64,000 nt of DNA from DALYJJ01 sp033763935 (GCA_033763935.1 JANRJO010000068.1:62001-126000); one strand, 5' to 3'. Positions 7,301 to 16,875 are shown, numbered from the stretch's first letter. Translations and numbers: made by a program. Notes: generated from the sequence alone by a model not told the origin.

Positions 7301-10300
7301 ATGTCTCCCCGCCTGCAATCTTCACACGATGAACACCAGCGCGAGCTGACGCGATACATCAATTTGAAACTGGCCGCTCTCGGGCAGCCGATCAGCCAGT
7401 CTACGGCAGAGCCCTATTTCCTGGAACTCGCCGGGCCGCTGCTCCGCAATCATCATCAGAAGGACCTGCTGCTCGCCGAGCGGCTGTGTCCCGTGGATGG
7501 ACGCATCCAACGATTCATTGACGCCTACCTGCAGGACGTCTGTCCGGACGGGGCACCGCGCTTGCCCAGCCTGACTTTCACGCTGGACCGTCCCGGTCTG
7601 GCACGGGTGCTGTCGCTGCCGGCGAGCGGGGATCACTTCCGGTCCCGCTACCTCGACTCGTATCGGCTGCGGCAGGGCGTGCTGCACAATCCCGCCAGCG
7701 ACCGCCGCACAACCCAGGGCGTTTTTCACATCGCCGAGGGCGGGCTCCCCGTACCCGCGGATAAGGTGGCCGTACCGAAGAAGGCGGTGGCGTCTCTGCT
7801 GCGCCTGGCGTTCGAGCCCGACGAAGAGCTACTGACCCTTCCCTTCACCACGGACCAGGAGGCGCAGTCCCGGATTTTCGTATCGCTGCTGCTGCGGCCC
7901 GTGGTGGCGCCCGCCACCGGCCGGGATCCGCGCAAGAGCATGGAGATCCGCTTCTTCGCTCCCGCCAGCCTCGTCAGTAACCTCGATTTTGTGGAGGGCA
8001 TTTTCGGTAACGGGGGCGATCCCTACCTGCCCGAAAACGATGCGGCTCTCGATGTGATGCACTGGACCGGCCACACGGGCTGCGTTATCCTCGCGCCGCA
8101 TCTGGTGGGCCGCAAGAAGAAAGAACTCGGCTTGCCGCATTGGGACGAAGCCACTGAGCGCCAGCGCCGCGACGGTGTGTGCTGGAAGGATAAGAATGAG
8201 CCCTACAACAACGGTCAGGCCTTCAAAGTAACCTGCCGCGACGAGCGCGGAGTGATGGTGACCGTCATCGCCGATAACTACTTCGGCTACTGCAAGAAAG
8301 AAGTGAAAACCCAGATCAGTTACTCCGCGAATCTGTACGGGCTCGCCGAAGAGGAGCATGCCGGCGGGGCCGTCGCGTATGCGTCTTATGTGCTGGGTCA
8401 GGATTACTACGGCGGCCGAACCGTTCGTATGGACCAGCGAGATATTGCCGATGCGCTCGTCTTACTGGGCGATCGAGTGGAACGGCACGCCGAAGGGTAT
8501 GGAGTAGACCGGCATTATCCCAACGTGTTCTACGTCCCCGGCAACGCGCAGTTCTCCGTCCAGGATGGCCTGGTCCGCTGGGACGGCGGAAGCCTTACGC
8601 TGCGCGCCGGCGACGTCTATATCCAGCCTTCTGGATATCGCGTGCGCCTCGAGAAACAGCCGGGGTCCAATCGCTGGCGTCTGATCGGCACTCGTCCCGA
8701 AGGAACTTTCTGCCATAAGCCGAGCACGGTTTCCGGCGGGGGAAAATCGGAGATATCGAAGTCCATCGCATATGCGCTCCTGCAAGGCCCGATCTTCGTG
8801 AAGGACTACCACCGCGACATGGATCACGTCGACCAGATCCTACAGCGCGACTTCTCGAACATCTATCGAACTCCGCCGTCCGGTGACCGCGCGCGCCGGC
8901 CGATCCTGAGCCCTGACCGGTCGCTCGGCTCCGTGATCAAGTTACTCACGCCGTCGCCTGAGTACACGGACGAGCATAACCACTGGCTTTCGCAGCTGCC
9001 GCAGACGATCCGTCAGTTAGTCTGCACCGTAAAGCGTTACTATCGGCCCGAGTGGGGCGACCGCTGGCGCGAGCACTTCACGGTAGATCGCGTGAATGGC
9101 CACCTGGGGCATGAACTCAAGTACGACAACGAGAAACTGGCGGGGAACTATCTCAGGATCGGTTTCGATTCCGACGGCTCATGGCGGATCTTCAAGCTGA
9201 GGCCGGATTTTCACCCCGCCGAGAAAGTGCAGATGGAGGACGACATCAGTGCTTCCGCCGTAGTGCCGCGGGAGACCCTGACCGGCTTGCCTCCCGGAAC
9301 CGTCAGACCTTCGGTGAAGCTGCTGGAGAACTGCGAGCGGCTGCTGTTTCAGCGGCCCGACGACGTGATCCACCGCGGCTTCGACAAGCAGGCAGAGGCG
9401 GACATCTCCTCTCCGGGCGTCTTCCTCTCGAACTTCGAGCCTCTGGACGCTGGACGGGCGCGGGCCGTCGCGGACCGGCTGGTGGAGTTCGACCAATACA
9501 GCGAGCCCGTGAAGCGCCTGTTGGGCGAGTTTCTCGCCGAGGGCAAGCCGGCCTACGTCGTGGCGCCGGACCATCCCCGCATGGTGGACGGCAAGCCGAC
9601 GAAGAATCCGCGCTATCTGCAGTTGCGGCCCGATCTCGCCAACCCGCTCCAGACCTACGTGGCGGAAGTGGCAAGCCGGCTCTACCGGGGCGTGCGTGCC
9701 GGCGAGCCGCTCTACACGCCCGTAGATGCCGTTCTTGCCGGCCGGCGCGGAAACCCTCCCGATGCCAAGGCCGGGTTGCCGCCGCTCGCCGTCTACAACC
9801 CCATCCATTACCAGGAACTGCCCGAGTTGTTCATGGACCTCATCAGCAGCCTCACTGGCAAATCGCCGTCCACGACCGGTTTCGGCAGCGAGGGCGCGCT
9901 GACGAAGCGCCCGTTCAACGCCCTGCCGCCGGTGGTCGATCTGAACAACGCCATCGTCTCCTTCATACTCACCGGCTATGCGGGTTTCACCACCGCTGCT
10001 GGTTACGTCGGCCCGAACGTTCGCGTCGATCACGACATTAGCCTGCTGGTACCCGAGATCTGGTGCCGCCTGCGGCCGGAGGAACGCGACCCGCGCTACC
10101 TGGTCGAGAACGGTCTGCTCGAAAAGGTCGACGACTTCGAGCACGCGGGACGCCGGGTGCTGGCCAGCCGGCTCGGCTATCGCATCACCGCGTTGTTTGT
10201 GGACCGTCTGCTCGGGCGAATCTTCGAGACCCCGAATGCGGTGCTTCCCGAAGAGGTGTTGCGGCCGGAGAAGCAGGACATGGAGGCCTACTGCGCCGGC

Positions 10301-10675
10301 ATCGACGCGATCGTGGAATCGCAGCGGCGCGTAGCGCTCGAGTACTTCGACGACGGCACCGTGTCGGCCGCATGCCCGCCTCTCCAGGCGCTGCTGTATA
10401 TCATGGCGCACGGGCAGTACGAGGGTCGCGGCGTGGAAGCGCCGGAGGTGCGGCGGCTGTTTGACCGCGATGTGATGTTGTCCAGCGACTGGTATCGCGA
10501 GCGGCTGACCGTCAAGCAGGAACGCGACGTGCAGTTGTGGCGCCGGCATGTGGAGGCGCGGCGGCGGGCGGGCCTCGACGCGGACGCGGCCTGCCGTGAG
10601 TTGGATCGGGTTTCGCGCCCGGAGTACTTGGATGAGTTGCGGGGCACGATCGGGGCGGACCCGCTGGCGTTCTGA
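7301..10675 (+). CDS. Large conserved protein; candidate PPi-type phosphoenolpyruvate carboxykinase
   Basis: 1124 residues, no signal peptide, so cytoplasmic. I recognise a P-loop-like segment STVSGGGKSEISKS with Ser478-Gly-Gly-Gly-Lys482-Ser483, which lines up with SGTGKT of ATP-PEPCK and SACGKT of GTP-PEPCK. An Asp/His-rich stretch, FVKDYHRDMDHVDQIL, follows about 25 residues later. PPi-dependent PEPCKs of Entamoeba and propionibacteria form a separate family of about 1100 residues, and the length and the motif fit. The reaction would be reversible interconversion of oxaloacetate and PEP using pyrophosphate. A conserved-looking block FGSEGALTKRPFNALPPVVD lies near residue 865. AGGGAG abuts the ATG, unusually close for a ribosome site. 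The function is inferred; a conserved protein of unknown function is the fallback. Confidence 0.6.
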   Translation: MSPRLQSSHDEHQRELTRYINLKLAALGQPISQSTAEPYFLELAGPLLRNHHQKDLLLAERLCPVDGRIQRFIDAYLQDVCPDGAPRLPSLTFTLDRPGLARVLSLPASGDHFRSRYLDSYRLRQGVLHNPASDRRTTQGVFHIAEGGLPVPADKVAVPKKAVASLLRLAFEPDEELLTLPFTTDQEAQSRIFVSLLLRPVVAPATGRDPRKSMEIRFFAPASLVSNLDFVEGIFGNGGDPYLPENDAALDVMHWTGHTGCVILAPHLVGRKKKELGLPHWDEATERQRRDGVCWKDKNEPYNNGQAFKVTCRDERGVMVTVIADNYFGYCKKEVKTQISYSANLYGLAEEEHAGGAVAYASYVLGQDYYGGRTVRMDQRDIADALVLLGDRVERHAEGYGVDRHYPNVFYVPGNAQFSVQDGLVRWDGGSLTLRAGDVYIQPSGYRVRLEKQPGSNRWRLIGTRPEGTFCHKPSTVSGGGKSEISKSIAYALLQGPIFVKDYHRDMDHVDQILQRDFSNIYRTPPSGDRARRPILSPDRSLGSVIKLLTPSPEYTDEHNHWLSQLPQTIRQLVCTVKRYYRPEWGDRWREHFTVDRVNGHLGHELKYDNEKLAGNYLRIGFDSDGSWRIFKLRPDFHPAEKVQMEDDISASAVVPRETLTGLPPGTVRPSVKLLENCERLLFQRPDDVIHRGFDKQAEADISSPGVFLSNFEPLDAGRARAVADRLVEFDQYSEPVKRLLGEFLAEGKPAYVVAPDHPRMVDGKPTKNPRYLQLRPDLANPLQTYVAEVASRLYRGVRAGEPLYTPVDAVLAGRRGNPPDAKAGLPPLAVYNPIHYQELPELFMDLISSLTGKSPSTTGFGSEGALTKRPFNALPPVVDLNNAIVSFILTGYAGFTTAAGYVGPNVRVDHDISLLVPEIWCRLRPEERDPRYLVENGLLEKVDDFEHAGRRVLASRLGYRITALFVDRLLGRIFETPNAVLPEEVLRPEKQDMEAYCAGIDAIVESQRRVALEYFDDGTVSAACPPLQALLYIMAHGQYEGRGVEAPEVRRLFDRDVMLSSDWYRERLTVKQERDVQLWRRHVEARRRAGLDADAACRELDRVSRPEYLDELRGTIGADPLAF

Positions 10676-10682
10676 GGAGAGC

Positions 10683-11471
10683 GTGAAACGCATCGCGCTG
10701 GTACACTGGCGGCCAGTCGAGGCAGCCGCAGGTGTTGAGGCCCTGCGCTCGCTTGGCTTTGAGGTGGAGTATCCCGGCGCGGAGCCGCAGCAGCTGGTGA
10801 AGCGTCTCCGCGCGTCGGGACCTGATGCCATCGTGATCGATCTCACGCGGCTGCCCTCGCATGGCCTGGCGGTGGGAATCACTCTGCGGCAGTCCAAGAA
10901 GACGCGGTTGGTGCCGCTCGTCTTCGCGGGCGGGGAGCCGGAGAAGGTGAAGCGTGTCCGGCAGGAACTTCCGGATGCCACGTACGCGGGCTGGGAGCGG
11001 ATGGGCGCGGCGCTCTCGAAGGCCCTCGCCAAGCCGGTGCTGGCGCCTGTCGTGCCCGGTTCGCACCTCGGGGCGCCGGCCGAGAAGCCACTGGCCCGCA
11101 AGCTGGGGGTCAAGGACGGCGACCGAGTCGGCTTGTTTGCAGCGCCGGTCGGCTTCGAGGGCATCTTCGAGACCTGCAGCGGCGTCGAGGTGGCCGCCGG
11201 GACGCCGCGCGGCTGCCGCGTGGTGCTGGTGTTCGCCGCGTCGCAAGCGGAGCTTGAATTCCGCGCCCCCCGTGTTGCCGAGGCGCTGGACGCCGGGTCG
11301 CTGCTCTGGGTGGTTTATCCAAAGAAGGCGGGGCCGGCGCGGAGCGATCTGTCGATGGCCGCGGTACGTGAGTTCCTGCTCGAATTCGGCTGGGTGGACT
11401 ACAAGGTCTGTTCGATCGATGAAACTTGGACAGGAATGTGCTTTGGCCGGCGGAGATCTCGCGTACAATAA
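10683..11471 (+). CDS. DUF3052-like protein with receiver-like N-terminus
   Basis: 262 residues from a GTG preceded by GAGGAGA. The first about 115 residues resemble a degenerate response-regulator receiver (IALVHWRPVEAAAGVEALRS..., then DAIVIDLTRLPSHG and LVPLVFAGGEPEKV), although phosphorylation is uncertain. The C-terminal about 130 residues match the DUF3052 pattern: ARKLGVKDGDRVGLFAAPVGF, then LLWVVYPKKAG, SDLSMAAVREFLLEFGWVDY and a final CSIDETWTGMCF. The start is seven bases after the upstream 1124-residue gene, so the two are probably cotranscribed, which suggests a regulatory or accessory role for that protein. The reading frame is open upstream of 10683, but that part lies within the preceding gene. 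Confidence 0.75.
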   Translation: MKRIALVHWRPVEAAAGVEALRSLGFEVEYPGAEPQQLVKRLRASGPDAIVIDLTRLPSHGLAVGITLRQSKKTRLVPLVFAGGEPEKVKRVRQELPDATYAGWERMGAALSKALAKPVLAPVVPGSHLGAPAEKPLARKLGVKDGDRVGLFAAPVGFEGIFETCSGVEVAAGTPRGCRVVLVFAASQAELEFRAPRVAEALDAGSLLWVVYPKKAGPARSDLSMAAVREFLLEFGWVDYKVCSIDETWTGMCFGRRRSRVQ

Positions 11472-11505
11472 CCGGAACCCTTCACTGGGCTCCTGGAGGA
11501 TCCGT

Positions 11506-13443
11506 ATGCGTTCAGTCTTCTGCCTGGTAGCTGCGGCTGTTGCGTGCCTTGCCGCCGCGAGTCCCGAGGAGGTCTTCCGGGCCATCCGGGACGGCGATGA
11601 GGCGGCGTTGAAGCGGCTGATTGCGGACGGCGTCGCGAACAAGCCCGATGCGAAGGGAACCACGCCGCTCCATTACGCCGCGGTCTACGGCTCGGACGCC
11701 TCCGTGCGCCTTTTGCTGGAGGCCGGCGCGGACGTGAAGGCGCGCAACGTCGCGGGCGCGACGCCGTTGATTCTCGGCGCCTACTCGCCGTCGAAGGCGA
11801 AGCTGCTCCTGGCGAAGGGAGCCGACGTCAAAGCCAGGAGCAAAGGCGGCCGGACGGCGATGCACGTGGCGGCGGGGCGGGCCGGAGGGGCTGGGACGTT
11901 GCGCCTCCTGCTGGACGCCGGCGCGAGTGTGGACGAAGGGGACGAGCGCGGCCAGACGGCGCTGCAGCAAGCGGCTATGGCGGGCGATCTCGAGGCGGTG
12001 CAGTTGCTGGTGGCGCGCGGCGCGAACGTGAATCTCGCCGACAAGGCAGGCTACACGCCGCTGGCCTTGGCGGCATCGGTAAATGAGCCTGACATCATGC
12101 GACTGTTGCTGGCAAAGGGCGCGGATCCGAACGTGGCAAACCAGTTCGCCGGCGAGGTGCGGAAGGGCAAGATCGCCCTGGTCAACATGCCGCCGCTGCT
12201 CTACGCCGCGCCGTTCGGTTCGCCGGAGACGGTGCGCATGCTGCTGGAGGCGGGCGCGAAGGTCAATGTGCAGGACGGGCGCGGCATGACGCCGCTGATG
12301 GCAGCGGCGGCCTCGGAGCGCCAGGACACCGCCGTCATGGACCTGCTGCTGAAGGCGGGCGCAAACGTGAACGCGAAGGACGGTGTGGGGGACTCGGTCC
12401 TCGATTGGGCGCGGAAGGTCGGCAATCCGGTGTCGTTGAAGCGGCTGGAGGCGGCGGGCGCGAAGGGGCAGGGGCCCGCGGCGATGCCGTCACGGCCGGC
12501 AAGTCTTGCTCCGTGGACGGCAAAGGAGAGCGTTGAGCGCGCGATGGCCAAGGTTCGAGGCTCCCAACCGCAGTTCTTCAACGAGGGCGGCTGTGTCGGC
12601 TGTCATCATCAGCCGTCGGCGGCCTTGGCGGATGCGGCAATCCGCGCGGCGGGGCTCAGCTCCGACGATGCTGTGCGTAAGTCAGTGGCCGCTTCGATGA
12701 CGGCCATGCGGCCCGTTGAACCGGCGCTGCTGCAGTTCGTCGAGATCGGCGGGGGCGCGGATACGGCCGCCTCCATTGCTCTGGCGGCCCACCATGCGGC
12801 GATGCCGGCCAGCACCTTCACGGATGCGCTGGTTCACTACGTGGCGGCGAAGCAGAGGGCAGATGGTTCCTGGCCGGCCTTCGGCATCTCACGGCCTCCT
12901 TCGGAAGACAGTGACATCACGCGGACGGCGACGATAGTGCGGGCGATCCGGGCGTATGGCTGGCCGGCGCGGCAGAAGGAATTCGACGAACGCGTGGCGC
13001 GGGCGAGGGCGTGGCTGCTGAAGGCCGAGCCTGCGACGAGCTACGAGAAGGCCGACCGCCTGCTGGGTCTGCACGACGCCGGAGCCGGCCCGGAGGAACT
13101 GGAGCGGGCCGCCGCCGCACTCCTGGCGGACCAACGGGCGGACGGCGGCTGGGCGCAGAACCGGCATCTGGCGACAGACGCCTATGCGACGGGCCTGGCG
13201 CTTTACGCCCTGAACCAGAGCGGCCGGCGGAAGGCGAGCGATGCGGCCTATCGCCGCGGCGTCGACTACCTGCTGCGGACGCAGCTCGAAGACGGCACCT
13301 GGTACGTGCGCAGCCGCGCGCCGAAGTTCCAGCCTTATTTCCAGAGCGGCTTCCCGCACGACCACGACCAGTGGATTTCGGTGATGGCGACGTCGTACGC
13401 CGTCGCCGCGCTTGCTCCGGCGGCCGGCATGCTCAAGCTATAA
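11506..13443 (+). CDS. Exported ankyrin-repeat / CxxCH / squalene-cyclase-like protein
   Basis: 645 residues. A signal peptide (about 1-19) is followed by seven to eight ankyrin repeats (about 20-320), for example GTTPLHYAAVYGSDASVRLL and GYTPLALAASVNEPDIMRLL. A c-type heme motif Cys363-Val-Gly-Cys366-His367 is next, then an alpha/alpha-toroid region (about 400-645) with QW-type segments KQRADGSWPAF, DQRADGGWAQN and TQLEDGTWYV, as in squalene cyclases and prenyltransferases. The ATG is chosen because GGAGG lies six bases upstream and a signal peptide begins there. Export fits covalent heme attachment. The cyclase-like part lacks an obvious DxDD acid motif, so it is more likely a binding or other fold-related domain. 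Function unknown. Confidence 0.8.
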   Translation: MRSVFCLVAAAVACLAAASPEEVFRAIRDGDEAALKRLIADGVANKPDAKGTTPLHYAAVYGSDASVRLLLEAGADVKARNVAGATPLILGAYSPSKAKLLLAKGADVKARSKGGRTAMHVAAGRAGGAGTLRLLLDAGASVDEGDERGQTALQQAAMAGDLEAVQLLVARGANVNLADKAGYTPLALAASVNEPDIMRLLLAKGADPNVANQFAGEVRKGKIALVNMPPLLYAAPFGSPETVRMLLEAGAKVNVQDGRGMTPLMAAAASERQDTAVMDLLLKAGANVNAKDGVGDSVLDWARKVGNPVSLKRLEAAGAKGQGPAAMPSRPASLAPWTAKESVERAMAKVRGSQPQFFNEGGCVGCHHQPSAALADAAIRAAGLSSDDAVRKSVAASMTAMRPVEPALLQFVEIGGGADTAASIALAAHHAAMPASTFTDALVHYVAAKQRADGSWPAFGISRPPSEDSDITRTATIVRAIRAYGWPARQKEFDERVARARAWLLKAEPATSYEKADRLLGLHDAGAGPEELERAAAALLADQRADGGWAQNRHLATDAYATGLALYALNQSGRRKASDAAYRRGVDYLLRTQLEDGTWYVRSRAPKFQPYFQSGFPHDHDQWISVMATSYAVAALAPAAGMLKL

Positions 13444-13463
13444 TCGCTCTCGCTTCGTAGCGC

Positions 13464-13541
13464 GGGAAGCACAAAGAATGCTTCCCAATCCGCTCCACTT
13501 CAGGTAGACTGATGGCCAACTGGGTCAGAAATAGCTCTGAC
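13464..13541 (+). promoter_or_regulatory. Two hairpins in the leader of the first Oar-like receptor
   Basis: GGGAAGCA (13464-13471) pairs perfectly with TGCTTCCC (13479-13486), and GTCAGA (13524-13529) pairs with TCTGAC (13536-13541). Neither is followed by a U-tract. The first may end the ankyrin gene transcript; the second lies in the probable leader of the receptor and may be a protein or RNA control element. Confidence 0.35.
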
Positions 13542-13589
13542 GGTATGGTAACCACGACAGTTTAAACCTGAAAAGTGGGGGGATTGTAC

Positions 13590-16500
13590 ATGTCAACCAC
13601 GAGAAGGACAATGGCCGTCCTGGCGTGCGCGCTGGCGGCCTTTCTCGCTGCGAACAAGGCCGACGCTCAGATGGTAACTGCTACCCTTTTGGGCACCGTA
13701 ACTGACTCATCTGGGGCGATTATCCAGGACGCCGCGATTGTCATTACCGAAACAAGTACAGGTGTACAGCGAAAAACTCAGTCGAATAGCGACGGATTCT
13801 ACACGCAGCCGTATCTGCCGCCCGGGGCTTACAAAGTAGAAATCGAGGTCAACGGCTTCAAGAAGTTCTCGCGCGACAACATTGAGCTCCGCGTGAACTC
13901 GAGTGTCCGCGTGGATGCCTCGCTTGAGCCGGGCGCGACGACCGAGACGGTGAACGTCACTGCCGAATCGCCGCTCCTGCAGACAGACCGCTCCGACGTC
14001 AACCGAACGGTGAGCACGCAGCAGGTACGTGAGCTCCCCATCGCCAACCGCAGCTTTCAGGCGCTCGTCGGACTGCTGCCGGGCGTAACGCCGCCAGTGG
14101 CGAACTTCACCGCGCTTGAAGATCCTCAGGGCACGAATTTTTATCAGGCGAACGGGCAGGGTAACTCGGCGAACAACGTGCAGGTGGACGGCGTGGACAA
14201 CAACAATCCCACGCTCGGGCTCACCATATACATACCGCCCGCCGAGGCCGTGCAGGAAGTGAATGTGTCGACGTCGAACTACAGCGCGGAGCTCGGGCGC
14301 GCGGGCGGCGCCGTGATGAATGTCGTCACGCGCGGCGGCACGAACCAGTACCACGGCTCGCTTTTCCACTTCCATCGCAACCGCGACCTGCGCGCGCGCA
14401 ACTTCTTCAACTTCGTACCGCAACCGAAGCCGGCCTTCATCCGCAATCAGTTCGGAGGCACCTTCGGCGGGCCCATCGTGAAGAACAAGACGTTCTTCTT
14501 CGGCTCCTACCAGGGCACTTTGGAACGCCGTGCGAACACCCAGTTGAACACCGTGCCGTCCGCAGCCTGGCGGGAGGGGAACTTCTCCGGCACGCCGGGC
14601 CTGCAACTGTACGATCCCTTCACGGGCAATGCCGACGGCACCGGGCGCACGCCGTTCGTGAATAACATCATCCCGCGTGACCGATTCAGCCCGATTACGA
14701 GCCGACTGCTTCCTTTTATCCCCGCCACCACCTCCGCCGAACTGGCGAATAACCTCGTCGGCAACGTGCCGTTCCGCTACGACGGGCACAACTACGACGG
14801 GCGCATCGACCACAGCTTCAATGAGCGCAACAACATCTTCGTGAAGTACAACTACTCGCCGTACAAGGTGGCCCAGGACGCGCTGTTGGGCTTCACCGTG
14901 GGTGACGGCGTGGCGAGTAAGGTGCGTACACACACCGTCGCCATCAACTACAACCGGCAATGGAGCCCGACGCTCATCATGGAGGCTCGGGCCGGTTACA
15001 ACCGCTATTTTGCCGACGTGAACGGCAACAACATTGATGACCCGCTGGGGAGCCAACTCGGAATCGCCAATCCGAACCCCGATGACATCTCGGCACGGGG
15101 CATGGCGCGGTTCAACGTCTCCGGCATGCCCGGCATGGGACCGCAGGTGGTGTACCCGTTGGTGAACGCCGACAACCTGTTCAACGTCATCAACAACTGG
15201 ACCAAGATCCGCGGCAAGCACACCATCAAGTGGGGCGCGGACCTGCGGCGCATCCGCGCTGACCGGTTTCAACCGCAGGGACTCGGCTTCGGACCGCGCG
15301 GCCGCTTCGACTACAACCCGGGTACCACGGCCATTCCCGGTCAGGCGCTCGGTCCGTTCGGCACGCTCGGAAACTCCTTCGCGGCGTTTCTGCTGGGGGC
15401 GCCGGATCTCACCTATCGCACCTTCCAGACGGTCACGCCGACCAACCGCGTGACGCAGGCCTTCTTCTTCGCGCACGATACCTGGCAAGTGTCGAACAAA
15501 CTGACGCTCGACCTCGGACTGCGGTATGAAGCGCACTCGACAGTGAAGCCGCGCTACGCGGGCGGCGCGTCGAACTATCAGCCTGATAACAACACGCTCA
15601 TCGTGGCCGGCATCGGCGACGTGGATCTGTCGACGAACGTGGACTTCGATGCGCTGCAGTTCGCGCCGCGCCTCGGTTTCGCCTATCGCGCCAGCAACCG
15701 CACGGTGATTCGCGGAGGCTACGGCCTCAGCTACTACACCGGGCGGTTCGGCTTTACGGGAGGCACGCTTTCCACGCAGTTCCCCGTGATTTACAACATT
15801 CAGGAAGGCGTGGCGGGCAACTTCCGCGTTGAGGGCCGGCAGGATTCGCTGCCCGTGATCCCGCTCATCCCGATTCCGTCGAGCGGCATCATCAGCCCCG
15901 CGCCCAATCAAGGGTTTTTCGTGGTGCCGAAGAACAACCCGATCCCGATGGTTCACAGCTACAACCTGACGGTCCAGCGGGAGCTCGCGCGGGGCCTGGT
16001 GGCCGACGTCGGGTACGTGGGAACGCTCGGGCGGCGAATCCCTGGCCAGCGCAATCTGAATCATTCCTTCCCGGGCCTGGGCGCGGCGGGCCTGGTGTTC
16101 AACCAGCGATTCGGCCGCACGGCGGAGATTCAAGAGCGCGCCAATGCGTACAACAACAACTACAACGCGCTACAGGCCAGCCTGCAGAAGCGCTATGACG
16201 CTGGACTCAGCTTCGGCGTATCTTACACCTGGTCGCGGGCGATGGGCGTTGGCGATGACCAGCCCGGCTTCACCATCCCGAGCGCGGTGCGCGAGCGCCA
16301 CTATGGCCCGGCGGGCTTCGACCGCACGCACATGCTGGTGGTAAACCACCTGTGGGACTTGCCGTTCGGCAAGGGTAAGAAGTGGGCGAACTCCGGCGCC
16401 GCCGCGTGGCTGGTAGGTAACTGGCAGCTCAACGGCGTGCTGCGCATGGTGACCGGCGCGCCGTTCTCGATCGTCGCGGATGCCGGCCCCTGCAACTGCC

Positions 16501-16871
16501 CTGGCAACGGGAACTTCGCCAACGTCGTGAAGACCGGCGAGGTAGAGAAGCTGGGCGGCGCCGGTCCCGGTCAGCGCTTCTTCGACACCACGCATTTCGC
16601 TGCTCCCGCAGCGGGCACCTTCGGCAACGCGGGCCGGAACATCGTCCGCGGGCCGGGCTTCGTGAACTACGATTTCTCGGTCTTTCGAAACTTCATCCTG
16701 CGCGAGGGCTGGAGGCTGGAGTTCCGGAGCGAGTTTTACAACCTGACGAACACACCACGTTTTGCCAACCCGGTCGGCAACGTGAACGCCGGCAACTTCG
16801 GACAGATCACGTCCACGCTCCAGGGAGTGGGCGAGCGCGAAGTGCAGTTCGCGCTGCGGCTTCTGTTCTGA
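13590..16871 (+). CDS. Oar-like TonB-dependent receptor with carboxypeptidase regulatory domain (receptor 1)
   Basis: 1093 residues, outer membrane. The signal peptide ends near NKADA-QM (about 26). A carboxypeptidase-regulatory/Cna-B-like domain (about 30-115) has GTVTDSSGAIIQDAAIVI and GFYTQPYLPPGAYKVEI. The plug domain (about 120-240) includes LLQTDRSDVNRTV and VDGVDNNNPT. A large beta-barrel ends at the typical aromatic residue, LRLLF. The ATG at 13590 follows GGGGGGA and begins a proper signal peptide; an upstream GTG in the same frame adds only five residues. No SusD-like gene is nearby, so it is grouped with the Oar-type receptors abundant in acidobacteria. The ligand is unknown; peptides or glycans are plausible. 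Confidence 0.92.
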   Translation: MSTTRRTMAVLACALAAFLAANKADAQMVTATLLGTVTDSSGAIIQDAAIVITETSTGVQRKTQSNSDGFYTQPYLPPGAYKVEIEVNGFKKFSRDNIELRVNSSVRVDASLEPGATTETVNVTAESPLLQTDRSDVNRTVSTQQVRELPIANRSFQALVGLLPGVTPPVANFTALEDPQGTNFYQANGQGNSANNVQVDGVDNNNPTLGLTIYIPPAEAVQEVNVSTSNYSAELGRAGGAVMNVVTRGGTNQYHGSLFHFHRNRDLRARNFFNFVPQPKPAFIRNQFGGTFGGPIVKNKTFFFGSYQGTLERRANTQLNTVPSAAWREGNFSGTPGLQLYDPFTGNADGTGRTPFVNNIIPRDRFSPITSRLLPFIPATTSAELANNLVGNVPFRYDGHNYDGRIDHSFNERNNIFVKYNYSPYKVAQDALLGFTVGDGVASKVRTHTVAINYNRQWSPTLIMEARAGYNRYFADVNGNNIDDPLGSQLGIANPNPDDISARGMARFNVSGMPGMGPQVVYPLVNADNLFNVINNWTKIRGKHTIKWGADLRRIRADRFQPQGLGFGPRGRFDYNPGTTAIPGQALGPFGTLGNSFAAFLLGAPDLTYRTFQTVTPTNRVTQAFFFAHDTWQVSNKLTLDLGLRYEAHSTVKPRYAGGASNYQPDNNTLIVAGIGDVDLSTNVDFDALQFAPRLGFAYRASNRTVIRGGYGLSYYTGRFGFTGGTLSTQFPVIYNIQEGVAGNFRVEGRQDSLPVIPLIPIPSSGIISPAPNQGFFVVPKNNPIPMVHSYNLTVQRELARGLVADVGYVGTLGRRIPGQRNLNHSFPGLGAAGLVFNQRFGRTAEIQERANAYNNNYNALQASLQKRYDAGLSFGVSYTWSRAMGVGDDQPGFTIPSAVRERHYGPAGFDRTHMLVVNHLWDLPFGKGKKWANSGAAAWLVGNWQLNGVLRMVTGAPFSIVADAGPCNCPGNGNFANVVKTGEVEKLGGAGPGQRFFDTTHFAAPAAGTFGNAGRNIVRGPGFVNYDFSVFRNFILREGWRLEFRSEFYNLTNTPRFANPVGNVNAGNFGQITSTLQGVGEREVQFALRLLF

Positions 16872-16875
16872 GCGC

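Noticed and set aside
9179..11164. A 661-codon minus-strand frame opposite the PEPCK candidate and DUF3052-like gene
   Set aside because: No domain text; it crosses two well-supported plus-strand genes.
12592..13443. Hopanoid or terpene cyclase gene cluster
   Set aside because: Only a toroid-like C-terminal domain is present; there is no DxDD motif and no isoprenoid gene nearby.
13707..16133. An 808-codon minus-strand frame opposite receptor 1
   Set aside because: Same antisense pattern as above; the plus strand clearly encodes the TonB receptor.
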